Shown here one piece after another: positions 6,401 to 12,026 of a DNA stretch of 12,026 bases. Made by a program: the position numbers and the translations under genes. Numbering within the stretch: the first letter of the stretch is position 1; each line of letters opens with the position of its first letter. Origin of the DNA: Modestobacter sp. (lineage in GTDB: Bacteria > Actinomycetota > Actinomycetes > Mycobacteriales > Geodermatophilaceae); assembly GCA_025966175.1 (NCBI GenBank), contig JAOPVN010000076.1, positions 1 through 12,026 of the forward strand. Direction: 5' to 3'. A model generated the notes under the pieces. That model ran no database searches. It was not told where the DNA came from and saw nothing but the letters and a program-made list of their open reading frames with translations.

Positions 6401-7612
6401 CTCGCCCAGGAAGCGGCCGGACTGCCGCACTGCGGCACCACCGTCGCCCGCGACGACGCCCACCGCAGCGTGCGTCTCCTGGCCCGGCTGGTCGAGGAGG
6501 TCGACCGACGGCGATCCGGCGGTGCTGCGGCCGACCAGCCGCTCCTGCTCGTGCTCGTGGACGGCTACGAGAGCCTGGTCGCCCAACTGGAGGACGCCGA
6601 GCCGGCGACGGGCGCAGCGGGGCTGCTGCGGCTGGTCCGGGAGGGCGCGGCGGTCGGGGTGACCGTGGTCCTCACCGCCGAGCGGGCCGTGCCCGGCAGT
6701 CGGGTGGCCGCCGCCGTCCGCACCCGGCTCGTGCTCCCGCTGCCCGACCGCACCGACTACGCGGTCGCGGGCGTGCCGGCGCGGGCCGTCCCCGGCCACC
6801 GCCCGCCGGGACGCGCGCTCGTCGGCGAGGATGCCGTCGAGTGCCAGCTCGCACTGCCCCGTGAGCCGCGCCCCCGCCCGGACCCGCCAGGCAGCCGGTC
6901 CACGGACCCGCCCATCCGGGTGTCGACACTGCCTTCGGACCCCGAACTGCTCCTCCCCGCGCGCGGGGAGACCGACGGTCTGTGGCTGCCGCTCGGCCCC
7001 GGCGGTGATGAGGGCACCCCGATCGGGATCGACCTGCAGCGCACCGGCGGGCTGCTCGTGGTCGGTCCACCCGGCAGTGGCCGGTCGGCCGCACTGCGGG
7101 CCTTCGCCGCGCACTGCGCGCACGCCGGCGCCGCGGTCGCCGAACTGGTGGCCGCGTCGGGTCCGCTCACCGCCACGGGAACGTCCGAGGGTTCCCCGGC
7201 GGGCGAGCCGGAGCCGCTGCGCCGCGGGGACGCGGCCGGCCTGCGCGCGTGGATCGGCGAGCAGGACGGGTCAGCACCGGTGGTCGTCGCCGCGGCCGAC
7301 CTGACCACCCTCCCCGACGCGGTCAGCGAGGTGCTCGCCGCGCCGGTCAGCCCGGCCGGACGGCCGCTGGTCCTCCTCGCCACGGGGACGGCCGCCGACC
7401 TGGCCGGCTCCTTCCGCGGGCCGGTGGTGGCCCTGCGCCGCAGCCGGACCGCCGTGTTCCTGCGCCCCGCCCCCGGCGACGCCGAGCTGTTGGGGCTCCG
7501 GATCCCGCGCACCCCGCTGCCTCCTCGGCCCGGCGCCGGCTGGCTGGTGACCCCGACGCAGACCGTCCGCCTGCAGGTGGCCCGGCGACGGCGGCCACCG
7601 GCGCTGACGTGA
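3431..7612 (+). CDS. FHA plus triple FtsK/SpoIIIE ATPase, EccC/EssC-type type VII secretion motor
   Basis: A 1393-residue membrane ATPase with the layout of type VII motors. Residues 17-85 have a pattern suggestive of a beta-grasp/ubiquitin-like domain. An FHA domain follows at about 108-175 (G124-R125-S126, S139-R-R-H142, S160-N161-G162-T163). Two adjacent membrane helices lie at 246-265 and 269-287. Three RecA-like FtsK/SpoIIIE domains come next. Domain 1 (about 600-850) has an intact Walker A GTTGAGKS (634-641) and Walker B VIVVDE (D737, E738). Domain 2 has GGPRSGRT (953-960) and VLVDGYE (D1044). Domain 3 has GPPGSGRS (1212-1219) and VVVAAAD (D1290). Domains 2 and 3 thus have Arg for the Walker A Lys and no Walker B Glu, so only domain 1 is likely to hydrolyse ATP. 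The FHA layout is closer to Firmicute EssC/YukB than to split mycobacterial EccCa/b. The GTG start is weakly supported; no clear Shine-Dalgarno is seen. The neighbouring divergent WXG100 protein is the likely substrate. Confidence 0.93.
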   Translation: MPTSLTPTPPAQEPGDRTWTLWSADGAVDVDVRVPDDGVLGDVLGVLSTALGLPAVELWSGSVPLPPGTPLTARPVRHGAVLGLGRPGPRDAADRSSGALELHVTGGPDAGRTIPLSQGDLVLGRSAGCGLTLADPDVSRRHAVVSVAEGRVTVADLGSSNGTSLCAASEPSAPVGPGAREWPVDGTVRLGSSTVRLTGPRGAPLQQAAAAGGRHLVRPLGTSPRPPVATVVRLPPPPTETTRRRLGWVAVALPAAGGLLMAWLLSTPQFLFFALLSPLVAVASWASDRITGRRTHRRSLADHDLARALADAELRTAVAADLAERDQEQPDSASLAAAARRRCTPLWSRVAAEPAGLTVRLGTGPGPTRVTRIEPDGGRSPAVAEHVPVTLSLPTCGALGVVGPRASALGVARSVVCQLAVLTSPAQLQLVLVCSAQRSAQWQWARWLPHLRTVVGPGEAFPTDLLGAASAEQSVAAPRTVVVLDGPLDPAVGEALARAGDRVLRLDLAESEAALALPTAARLRVTGETGSTGRLLVPGPEPERPLTLDAVSDATAATICRDLAGLTAPAPAGGLPDTARLLDLPAAGLQLGGGRTAGTWDRSRSRLLAVLGTTGREALSVDLAADGPHALIAGTTGAGKSELLQTLVASLALHHPPDRCSFLLVDYKGGAAFGEAAALPHTVGVLTDLDHQSTARALRSLTAELTRRERLLAEHRARDLADLPETVRASRLVIVVDEFATLAEELPGFVTGLVGIAQRGRSLGVHLVLATQRPAGVVSPEIRANCSLRICLRTTDEGDARDVLGSTLAAHLRPDRPGRAYVRTGSAAPVLLQVARVSGSSAATEAAVAARRCRWPSTSAGFPAPPATAAVPSDLQQVVAAVGDRARSEGLAPPDRPWLPPLPDRLAATDLDRWAVGAGSPRLLIGLLDAPDEQAQTPLELDLGTAGGWLLVGGPRSGRTTALRSVLTEAVRQLPPGALHVHVLDHGGGALAQEAAGLPHCGTTVARDDAHRSVRLLARLVEEVDRRRSGGAAADQPLLLVLVDGYESLVAQLEDAEPATGAAGLLRLVREGAAVGVTVVLTAERAVPGSRVAAAVRTRLVLPLPDRTDYAVAGVPARAVPGHRPPGRALVGEDAVECQLALPREPRPRPDPPGSRSTDPPIRVSTLPSDPELLLPARGETDGLWLPLGPGGDEGTPIGIDLQRTGGLLVVGPPGSGRSAALRAFAAHCAHAGAAVAELVAASGPLTATGTSEGSPAGEPEPLRRGDAAGLRAWIGEQDGSAPVVVAAADLTTLPDAVSEVLAAPVSPAGRPLVLLATGTAADLAGSFRGPVVALRRSRTAVFLRPAPGDAELLGLRIPRTPLPPRPGAGWLVTPTQTVRLQVARRRRPPALT

Positions 7613-7653
7613 GGCCGACAGTGAGCGCCGGAGAGGGAGCTGGCCGCACGACC

Positions 7654-8157
7654 TCAGAGCAGGTCGATCGCCGGGCCGATCTCCTGGGTGGCGTACCAGG
7701 CCAGCTCATGGCCCTCGACCTGGTCGACGAGGAACTGCGCGTCCTCGCTGCCCAGATCCGCCTCGATCACCACGTTCACCGCCGCCCGGACGTCGTCCTC
7801 GGCCTCGGTGACGTCGATGTGCGCGCTCGCGACGTCCCGCAGCTCGATGTCCGCGGTGGTGCGGGCAGCTCCGGCGTCGACCGCGTCGTCCTCCAGCGGC
7901 GTCACCGAGTCGTCCGGGACGTCGGCTGCCAGCACGACCCGGCGGCGGGCCGCCGAGGGGTCGTTGTCGATGAGCCGGAGGCTCGCCCGCGCAGCTGCGA
8001 GCAGCGCGGCGTACTCGAGCTCCTCGTCGCTCTCGCTGAGCTCGTAGAAGCCCCGCAACTGCGGCGTCACCGTGAAGACCGTGTGCGGTCCCTCCAGTCG
8101 GCCCTGGTCGAGCAACCGCTCCAGCACGGTCGTCGTGGCCGGCAGGTACACGCGCAC
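7654..8157 (-). CDS. DUF6912-like actinobacterial protein
   Basis: A 167-residue soluble acidic protein beginning MRVYLPATTTVLERLLDQG. I recognise it from memory as the actinobacterial DUF6912 family: the N-terminal RVYLPAT, the central EELEYAALLAAARASLRLIDNDPSAARRRVVLAADVPD, and a C-terminal segment rich in Asp/Glu. The function is unknown and no catalytic motif, membrane span or signal peptide is visible. The GTG start at 8157 is supported by GGGAGG about nine bases upstream. It is convergent with the FtsK-like gene, with a 41-base gap and no obvious hairpin, and lies downstream of the acyltransferase gene on the same strand but probably has its own promoter. Confidence 0.8.
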   Translation of the reverse strand: MRVYLPATTTVLERLLDQGRLEGPHTVFTVTPQLRGFYELSESDEELEYAALLAAARASLRLIDNDPSAARRRVVLAADVPDDSVTPLEDDAVDAGAARTTADIELRDVASAHIDVTEAEDDVRAAVNVVIEADLGSEDAQFLVDQVEGHELAWYATQEIGPAIDLL

Positions 8158-8188
8158 GCGGTTCGCCTCCCTCTGTCGTCGGACAGCG

Positions 8189-8194
8189 ACCGTA
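8189..8194 (-). promoter_or_regulatory. Possible -10 of DUF6912-like gene
   Basis: TACGGT on the minus strand, inside GTTACGGT, predicts a transcript start near 8182 and a leader of about 25 bases carrying the GGGAGG ribosome site. No good -35 is apparent. Confidence 0.35.
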
Positions 8195-8227
8195 ACGTCA
8201 CCGGCCCCGCGATCTTCCCAGCGTGGG

Positions 8228-8240
8228 TCCCCGGCGGGGA
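8228..8240 (-). terminator. Possible short hairpin terminator after acyltransferase gene
   Basis: TCCCC and GGGGA flank a 3-base loop, 11 bases past the acyltransferase stop at 8252. The 5-bp stem is G/C rich but short, and no T run follows, so this is a weak call. Confidence 0.3.
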
Positions 8241-8251
8241 GCGCGGGCCGG

Positions 8252-9649
8252 TCAGACGGCGAGCTCGACCAGGTAGGCGACCTCCTGCTCGATCAGGTCG
8301 GCGAGCGCATCGACGTCGCTCACGCTGTCCCGGTCGGCGTTCAGGCCGACGTACACGGTCCCGTCGTAGCTGGTCAGGCCGATGGACAGGCCCTGTCCCC
8401 GGGCCAGCGGCACCACCGGGAAGACCTCGACCATCCGGGCGCCGCCGGCGTAGAGCGGCACCTGCGGCCCCGGCACGTTGGACACCACGAGGTTGAACAG
8501 CCGGCGGGACAACCCGCTGGCCGCCCGGGCGCCGAGCGCGTGCAGCGTCGGAGGGGCGAAGCCGGACAGTGCGCTGAGCGTGTCCGCGCCGACCGACTGG
8601 CTGCTCGGGGCCAGCCCGCGCATGGCGAAGCTGATCCTGGCCAGCCGCACCCGCGGGTTCGGCTCCCCCACCGGCAGGTCGACGAGGAAGGAACGCACCT
8701 CGTTGGCGGCCGCGGCGTCCTCACCGCGGACCGAGACCGGCACCAGCGCCCGCACCGACGTGCTGCCCACCACCGGCTCCCCGCGCGAGAGCAGCCACTC
8801 CCGCAGCGCACCGGTCACCGAGGTCAGGAGCACGTCGTTGACGGTGCCGCCGTGGGCCTTGCGGACCACTCGGAGGTCCTCCAGCGAGGCTCGGGCCACC
8901 GCGACCCGCCGCTGCCTGCCGATCGGGGCGTTCAGTGGGCTCATGGGCGCCGGCGAGACCGCCGTCCGCGCGACCGCCGTCACCAACCCGCCTGCCACAC
9001 CGGCCCAGCGGGCGGCCGTGGCCCGCAGGTCGCCGACGGCGGTCCGGGCGGTGTCCAGGACCGCCGACGGCCGCTGGAGGTAATCCTCCACCGCCTCCCA
9101 GACCAGCGCCACCGAGCCTGGCGGCCGGCGCGGCCGCCACTCGTCGGCCGCGGGCGGCACCGGCCGGACGGCGTCGGGCTCAGGGTCGAGGATGACCTGG
9201 CCGATGTCGATCGCGCCCAGCCCGTCGACGAGGGCCGGGTGGGTCTTCGTCACGACTGCCGTCCGGTCGCCGTCCAACCCCTCGACCAGGTACATCTCCC
9301 AGAGCGGGCGGCTGTGGTCCAGCGGACGGGCGGTCAGCCGGGCGACCAGGTCCAGCAGCTGGTCCTCGGTGCCGGGGCGTGGCAGTGCCGAGCGCCGGAC
9401 GTGGTAGCTGATGTCGAAGTCGGGGTCGTCCACCCAGGCCGGGTTGGCCAGGTGACCGGGGACCTCCACCACCTTCTGCCGGTACCGCGGCACCAGCGGC
9501 AGCCGGCTGCGGACCAGCTCGGTCAGCCCCTCGTGGTCCAGTCCGCCGTCGTGGCAGTCGAACACCAGGACACCACCGACGTGCATGGGGGTGCCCGGCT
9601 CCTCCAGGTAGAGGAAGGACGCGTCCAGCGCGGTCAGTCGCTCGACCAA
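8252..9649 (-). CDS. WS/DGAT family acyltransferase (wax ester synthase/diacylglycerol O-acyltransferase)
   Basis: A 465-residue member of the bacterial WS/DGAT family, which uses acyl-CoA to acylate diacylglycerol or fatty alcohols for storage lipid. Family landmarks run in order: LTALDASFLYLEEPGTPMHVG (3-23), SRPLWEMYLVEGL with the PLW motif (115-117), the active-site region THPALVDGLGAIDIG (136-150), GGTVNDVLLTSVTGALR (267-283), LVPVSVR, SNVPGPQVPLYAGG (390-403) and LSIGLTSYDGTVYVGLNAD. The canonical HHxxxDG reads HPALVDG, so the second His, usually the general base, is Pro138; catalysis is therefore in doubt. The start is a TTG with GGGAGG five bases upstream; longer readings start inside or before this ribosome site. 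It has its own candidate promoter and is not obviously co-transcribed with the upstream CpaE-like gene. Confidence 0.92.
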   Translation of the reverse strand: MVERLTALDASFLYLEEPGTPMHVGGVLVFDCHDGGLDHEGLTELVRSRLPLVPRYRQKVVEVPGHLANPAWVDDPDFDISYHVRRSALPRPGTEDQLLDLVARLTARPLDHSRPLWEMYLVEGLDGDRTAVVTKTHPALVDGLGAIDIGQVILDPEPDAVRPVPPAADEWRPRRPPGSVALVWEAVEDYLQRPSAVLDTARTAVGDLRATAARWAGVAGGLVTAVARTAVSPAPMSPLNAPIGRQRRVAVARASLEDLRVVRKAHGGTVNDVLLTSVTGALREWLLSRGEPVVGSTSVRALVPVSVRGEDAAAANEVRSFLVDLPVGEPNPRVRLARISFAMRGLAPSSQSVGADTLSALSGFAPPTLHALGARAASGLSRRLFNLVVSNVPGPQVPLYAGGARMVEVFPVVPLARGQGLSIGLTSYDGTVYVGLNADRDSVSDVDALADLIEQEVAYLVELAV

Positions 9650-9677
9650 GGTGACCTCCCTCACTGTCGGCTGCCAC

Positions 9678-9683
9678 ACGCTA
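9678..9683 (-). promoter_or_regulatory. Possible promoter of the WS/DGAT gene
   Basis: TAGCGT on the minus strand fits TANNNT. It predicts a start near 9671 and a leader of about 21 bases containing the GGGAGG site. TGTGCA lies 17 bases further upstream as a poor -35 match. The placement supports transcription separate from the CpaE-like gene ending at 9730. Confidence 0.4.
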
Positions 9684-9729
9684 CGACGGCGCACCGCGGC
9701 TGCACACCCCACCCCCTCGCGTCGGGATC

Positions 9730-11010
9730 TCAGCGACGTCGCCGCCCGCGTCTGCCGACCGGCTCGGACACTCCGCTCAGCTCGGCGGCGAGCGACCGCA
9801 GGCCGGCCCGCAACGCCGAGTGCGGAGCGACCTCCGCGAGCGTGCGGCCGGCCGCGAGCGCAGCGTCGGTTGCCCGGCGGTCGGCCGGGAGGAACGCCCG
9901 CACCTCGCGGCCGGCGAAACGACTGAGCGCGGCGGCGATCTCCTGCCGCGCGTCCCCGGGCACCGGGCCACGGCGGACCTGGTTCACGACGACCACCGGC
10001 TCCACCTCCGGCAGGACCTCACGCAGCTCAGCCAGCGCCCGCACCGTCCGCTGCAGCGCGACGGGATCGGCACCGCTGACGCACAACACCTCGTCGGCGG
10101 CCTCCAGCACGGTCAGGGTCGCCCCGTTGCGGCGCGGCGCGGCGGTGTCGAAGGAGAGCTCCTCGTCCTCCTCCAGCGAGAAGCCACAGTCGACGATGGT
10201 CAACGCCGCGAGACGACGCGCCTCCTCGAGGACGACGGCCACCGCCTGCGGCCGCAGCTCGGGCCACCGATCCGCCCGGGCCAGACCGGTGAGGACCCGC
10301 AGGTGCGGACTCAGCGCCCAGGCCAGCCGTGCCAGGGAGGCCAGGTCGAGCGTGCCCGCCGCCGCCTGCCGGGCCGCCGCGGCGACCCCCGGTGACTCGT
10401 CGAGCAGACCGAGCAGCTGGGCCACCACCCCGCCGTAGACGTCGGCGTCCACCAGCAGCGCCGGGACCTCCAGGCGCGCGGCCTCGTCGGCCAGCCCGAC
10501 CGCCACGGTGGTCCGACCCGGGGCCCCGGTCGGGCCCCAGACGGCGATGAGCCGCCCCCGCCCGGCCGGCCGGGCCGACGCCTCCGGCGGTAGGCCCAGG
10601 ACGGGCAGGGCGCCGCGCGGGTCGGCGACGTCGTGACCGGCGACCGGCGCGCCCGTCACCGCATCCCGGAGCGCCTGGGCGATCTCCTCGGGTTCCGCGT
10701 CGGCCGGCAGCACCCGGACCACGCCGAGCTGCCGCAGCCGCTCGGCAGCCCGCGAGTCCCCCGGCTCCACCAGCCCGACCACCGCCACGCCCGCCGCGGT
10801 CAGCCGGGCCACCGTGCCAGCGTCGAGTCGCCGCAGCTCCGCCGACAGCAGCGCGGCCTGACCGGTGCCCGTCGTCGCGGCGGCGAGCAGATCGGCGACG
10901 TCGACACAGCGCCGGACGACGGTGACGCCGTGGTCCTCGCGGTCCAGGGCGCCGACCAGCTCGGACTCCCAGGACGCCCCGGTCACCGCGGTGAAGACCT
11001 GCAGGGCCAT
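9730..11010 (-). CDS. CpaE/TadZ-like MinD-family ATPase
   Basis: A 426-residue protein of the CpaE/TadZ type: an N-terminal receiver-like pseudo-domain (about 1-120) joined to a MinD/ParA-type P-loop domain (about 152-410) and a basic tail ending RRGRRRR. The ATPase part begins LIAVWGPTGAPGRTTVAVGLADEA (154-177), followed by LLVDADVYGG (186-194, A' motif) and TIVDCGF (271-277, Walker B D274). The deviant Walker A of MinD proteins (KGGxGKT) has lost both lysines: the signature Lys is absent and the P-loop Lys is Arg166. CpaE/TadZ proteins position Tad/Flp pilus machines at the membrane or pole. Its ATG overlaps the SAF gene stop by one base (TGATG), so the two are coupled. No CpaF, TadB/C or pilin gene follows. 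It could instead be a general partitioning or localisation ATPase. Confidence 0.82.
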   Translation of the reverse strand: MALQVFTAVTGASWESELVGALDREDHGVTVVRRCVDVADLLAAATTGTGQAALLSAELRRLDAGTVARLTAAGVAVVGLVEPGDSRAAERLRQLGVVRVLPADAEPEEIAQALRDAVTGAPVAGHDVADPRGALPVLGLPPEASARPAGRGRLIAVWGPTGAPGRTTVAVGLADEAARLEVPALLVDADVYGGVVAQLLGLLDESPGVAAAARQAAAGTLDLASLARLAWALSPHLRVLTGLARADRWPELRPQAVAVVLEEARRLAALTIVDCGFSLEEDEELSFDTAAPRRNGATLTVLEAADEVLCVSGADPVALQRTVRALAELREVLPEVEPVVVVNQVRRGPVPGDARQEIAAALSRFAGREVRAFLPADRRATDAALAAGRTLAEVAPHSALRAGLRSLAAELSGVSEPVGRRGRRRR

Positions 11011-11747
11011 CAGCCGGTCGGCCCCGCCGGGCTGGTGCCAGAAGGTGACCCGGCGCCGCCGGCGTCCACCGAGTCCCGGACCACCACGACCAGGCCGCGA
11101 CCACCGATCGCACCCAGCACGTCGGCCGCGTCCTCCGCCGCGACGGCGACCACGACCTGCACGGTCGTCGTCGCGGTCGACAGCACGCCGTCCCCGCGCC
11201 CGGTCACCGCCTGCACCGGGGCTGCGGACACCACGAGGGCCACGGTCCCACCGGTCTGTCCCGCCGCCCCGACCGCCGGGTCGGCGACGGCGTAGACGTC
11301 GACCATCTGGCCGCGGGCCAGGCTGGGCGGGACGTAACCGGCCTGCACCGGCAGCGCCAGCTGCACGAGCCCGGTGGGCTCCTCCAACGTGGAGCGGGGC
11401 AGCAGCTCACCGGCGCGGACCGCGCGGCCCAGGACCCGGCCCTCGGGATGCGTGCTGGTGGCGAGGTAGTTGCCGGCGACGTCGTCCAGCCGGACCGACA
11501 CCGCGACCAGGTCCCCGTCGGCGAGGACCGTGCCTGCTGCCAGGTCGCTGGAGGCGGACCAGACCGGCACGGTCGCGTCGGCCGCGGTGACGACCCGGGC
11601 GCCGAGGAGCACCGAGCCGAGCACCAGCAGGACCCCGAGGATCAGGCGCAGGTCCAGCCAGCGGGGCGGACGCACGCGCCGGGGCACCGGGCCGCCGGGT
11701 GGCGCCTCGGTGCGGCCGGCGGCCGGAGCCGCAGTGGTCGCACTCAT
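11010..11747 (-). CDS. SAF-domain membrane protein (CpaB/RcpC-like)
   Basis: A 245-residue protein with a proline-rich cytoplasmic N-terminus, one membrane helix (LDLRLILGVLLVLGSVLLGARVV, 31-53), then an extracytoplasmic SAF domain at about 60-125 (PVWSASSDLAAGTVLADGDL, GRAVRAGELLPRSTLEEP). A beta-rich second half contains RGQMVDVYAVAD and TTVQVVVAVAAEDAADVLGAI. The C-terminus is Gly/Ser/Pro-rich and low complexity. CpaB/RcpC proteins with SAF domains help assemble Tad/Flp pili at the cell surface; in actinobacteria SAF proteins often precede CpaE-like ATPases, as here. It is the first gene of a coupled two-gene unit and diverges from the helix-turn-helix gene. The ATG start at 11747 has only a distant GAGGG about 12 bases upstream. 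A pilus role is inferred from pairing, not shown. Confidence 0.82.
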   Translation of the reverse strand: MSATTAAPAAGRTEAPPGGPVPRRVRPPRWLDLRLILGVLLVLGSVLLGARVVTAADATVPVWSASSDLAAGTVLADGDLVAVSVRLDDVAGNYLATSTHPEGRVLGRAVRAGELLPRSTLEEPTGLVQLALPVQAGYVPPSLARGQMVDVYAVADPAVGAAGQTGGTVALVVSAAPVQAVTGRGDGVLSTATTTVQVVVAVAAEDAADVLGAIGGRGLVVVVRDSVDAGGAGSPSGTSPAGPTG

Positions 11748-11950
11748 CGGTCGCTCATCCCTCGCCCCGTCCGCCTCCTCCCGGCGTGCTGCTGCGTCGC
11801 CGACCTCGCCGTCCTCGGGCGCGGAGGGAGATCATGACCGAGGGACGGGCCGCCGCGCAGCCGTTGTCCACACCTTCGGGTGGACGACACGGCCCTCGCT
11901 CACCCGGCTGCCACACTGGCGGGCACCTTCGACGGGAGAACACCGACCCC
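11748..11950. other. Divergent intergenic region
   Basis: These 203 bases separate the minus-strand SAF gene from the plus-strand helix-turn-helix gene. I see no convincing coding frame and no clear -10/-35 pair for either gene. The only structured element is the TTGTCCACA hairpin annotated separately. A GGGAGA about 11 bases before the ATG at 11951 is a distant ribosome-site candidate. Confidence 0.6.
11864..11887. promoter_or_regulatory. TTGTCCACA (DnaA-box-like) sequence within an imperfect hairpin
   Basis: TTGTCCACA (11864-11872) matches the DnaA box consensus preferred in high-GC actinobacteria exactly. GTCCAC (11866-11871) pairs with GTGGAC (11880-11885), with an internal CC/GG extension, a bulged A and a TTC loop, making an imperfect dyad. 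It could be a DnaA site or an operator for either divergent gene. A terminator is unlikely because both flanking genes point away. Confidence 0.4.
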
Positions 11951-12026
11951 ATGGCCACCCAGCGCTTCCTGACCCTCGACGACGTCGCGGAGATCCTCAA
12001 CGTCTCCTGGTCGCAGGCCTACGCGC
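11951..12026 (+). CDS. Helix-turn-helix (excisionase/BldC-like) protein, 5' end
   Basis: Only the first 25 codons lie in the window: MATQRFLTLDDVAEILNVSW then SQAYA. LTLDDVAEILNVSWSQAYA is a typical helix-turn-helix opening of the excisionase/BldC/MerR-like DNA-binding family common in actinobacteria, in which small proteins of about 60-80 residues bind DNA. The rest of the gene is beyond the right edge, so length, partner domains and target are unknown. It diverges from the SAF/CpaE-like pair and might regulate across the shared 203-bp intergenic region. Confidence 0.75.
   Translation, partial: MATQRFLTLDDVAEILNVSWSQAYA

Noticed and set aside
9650..9712. Upstream extension of the acyltransferase to 486 residues
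   Set aside because: It would place the start before the candidate promoter at 9678-9683 and translate through the GGGAGG ribosome site that precedes the TTG at 9649; the added residues are not family-like.
8072..10438. Plus-strand open frame of 788 codons
   Set aside because: It runs antisense across four well-supported minus-strand genes; its translation is low-complexity Arg/Ala/Pro/Gly-rich with no domain, as expected of shadow frames in very GC-rich DNA.
11755..12000. Minus-strand open frame of 81 codons in the right intergenic region
   Set aside because: It overlaps the helix-turn-helix start in antisense, has no recognised motif, and its composition looks like non-coding GC-rich DNA.
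1..12026. tRNA, rRNA, CRISPR array, insertion sequence or attachment site
   Set aside because: I saw no cloverleaf-like sequence, regular repeat-spacer arrays, transposase motifs or terminal inverted repeats. Codon bias looks uniform across the genes, giving no sign of recent transfer.

Overview
The window is about 12 kb of very GC-rich DNA with a strong G/C third-position bias, GTG and TTG starts, and several actinobacteria-restricted families (DUF6758-like, DUF6912-like, WS/DGAT acyltransferase, SAF plus CpaE-like pair). It most resembles an actinomycete chromosome. Geodermatophilaceae (Blastococcus, Geodermatophilus or Modestobacter type) is my best guess, from general resemblance only. 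I see no insertion sequence, phage gene, tRNA, rRNA or CRISPR array. Genes are densely packed and no gene-free stretch exceeds about 205 bases.

Left part (1-1400): the 5' end of a DUF6758-like zinc-ribbon protein runs off the left edge. Divergent from it is a small Nudix hydrolase, which converges on a MaoC-type enoyl-CoA hydratase. A perfect 12-bp hairpin lies between the convergent pair. Next (1500-2960) comes a translationally coupled two-gene unit: a single-pass membrane protein with an FPFGPFRMYS motif and a polytopic HTTM-like membrane protein.

Centre (2960-7650): a WXG100 (EsxA/B-like) secreted-protein gene and a 1393-residue FHA plus triple FtsK/SpoIIIE ATPase of the EccC/EssC type diverge from a shared 153-bp control region. 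Together they look like a reduced type VII (ESX/WXG100) secretion module: one candidate substrate and one motor, with no EccB, EccD, EccE or mycosin in view. Only the first ATPase domain has an intact P-loop. The second and third have Arg in place of the Walker A Lys, and the N-terminus may carry a ubiquitin-like (YukD/EccD-type) domain. The divergent control region contains a CCACAG-based inverted and direct repeat.

Right part (7650-12026): four minus-strand genes follow. They are a DUF6912-like protein, a wax ester synthase/diacylglycerol acyltransferase whose HHxxxDG motif reads HPALVDG, and an overlapping SAF-domain/CpaE-like ATPase pair of the kind found at Tad/Flp pilus loci, here without CpaF, TadB, TadC or pilin beside it. 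A divergent plus-strand helix-turn-helix (excisionase/BldC-like) gene starts at the right edge, behind a 203-bp intergenic region containing an exact TTGTCCACA (DnaA-box type) sequence within an imperfect hairpin.

The most notable content is the reduced type VII-like pair with its unusual motor. The HTTM pair, the variant acyltransferase and the apparently orphan SAF/CpaE pair are secondary points of interest. None of these amounts to a clearly new system from sequence alone.
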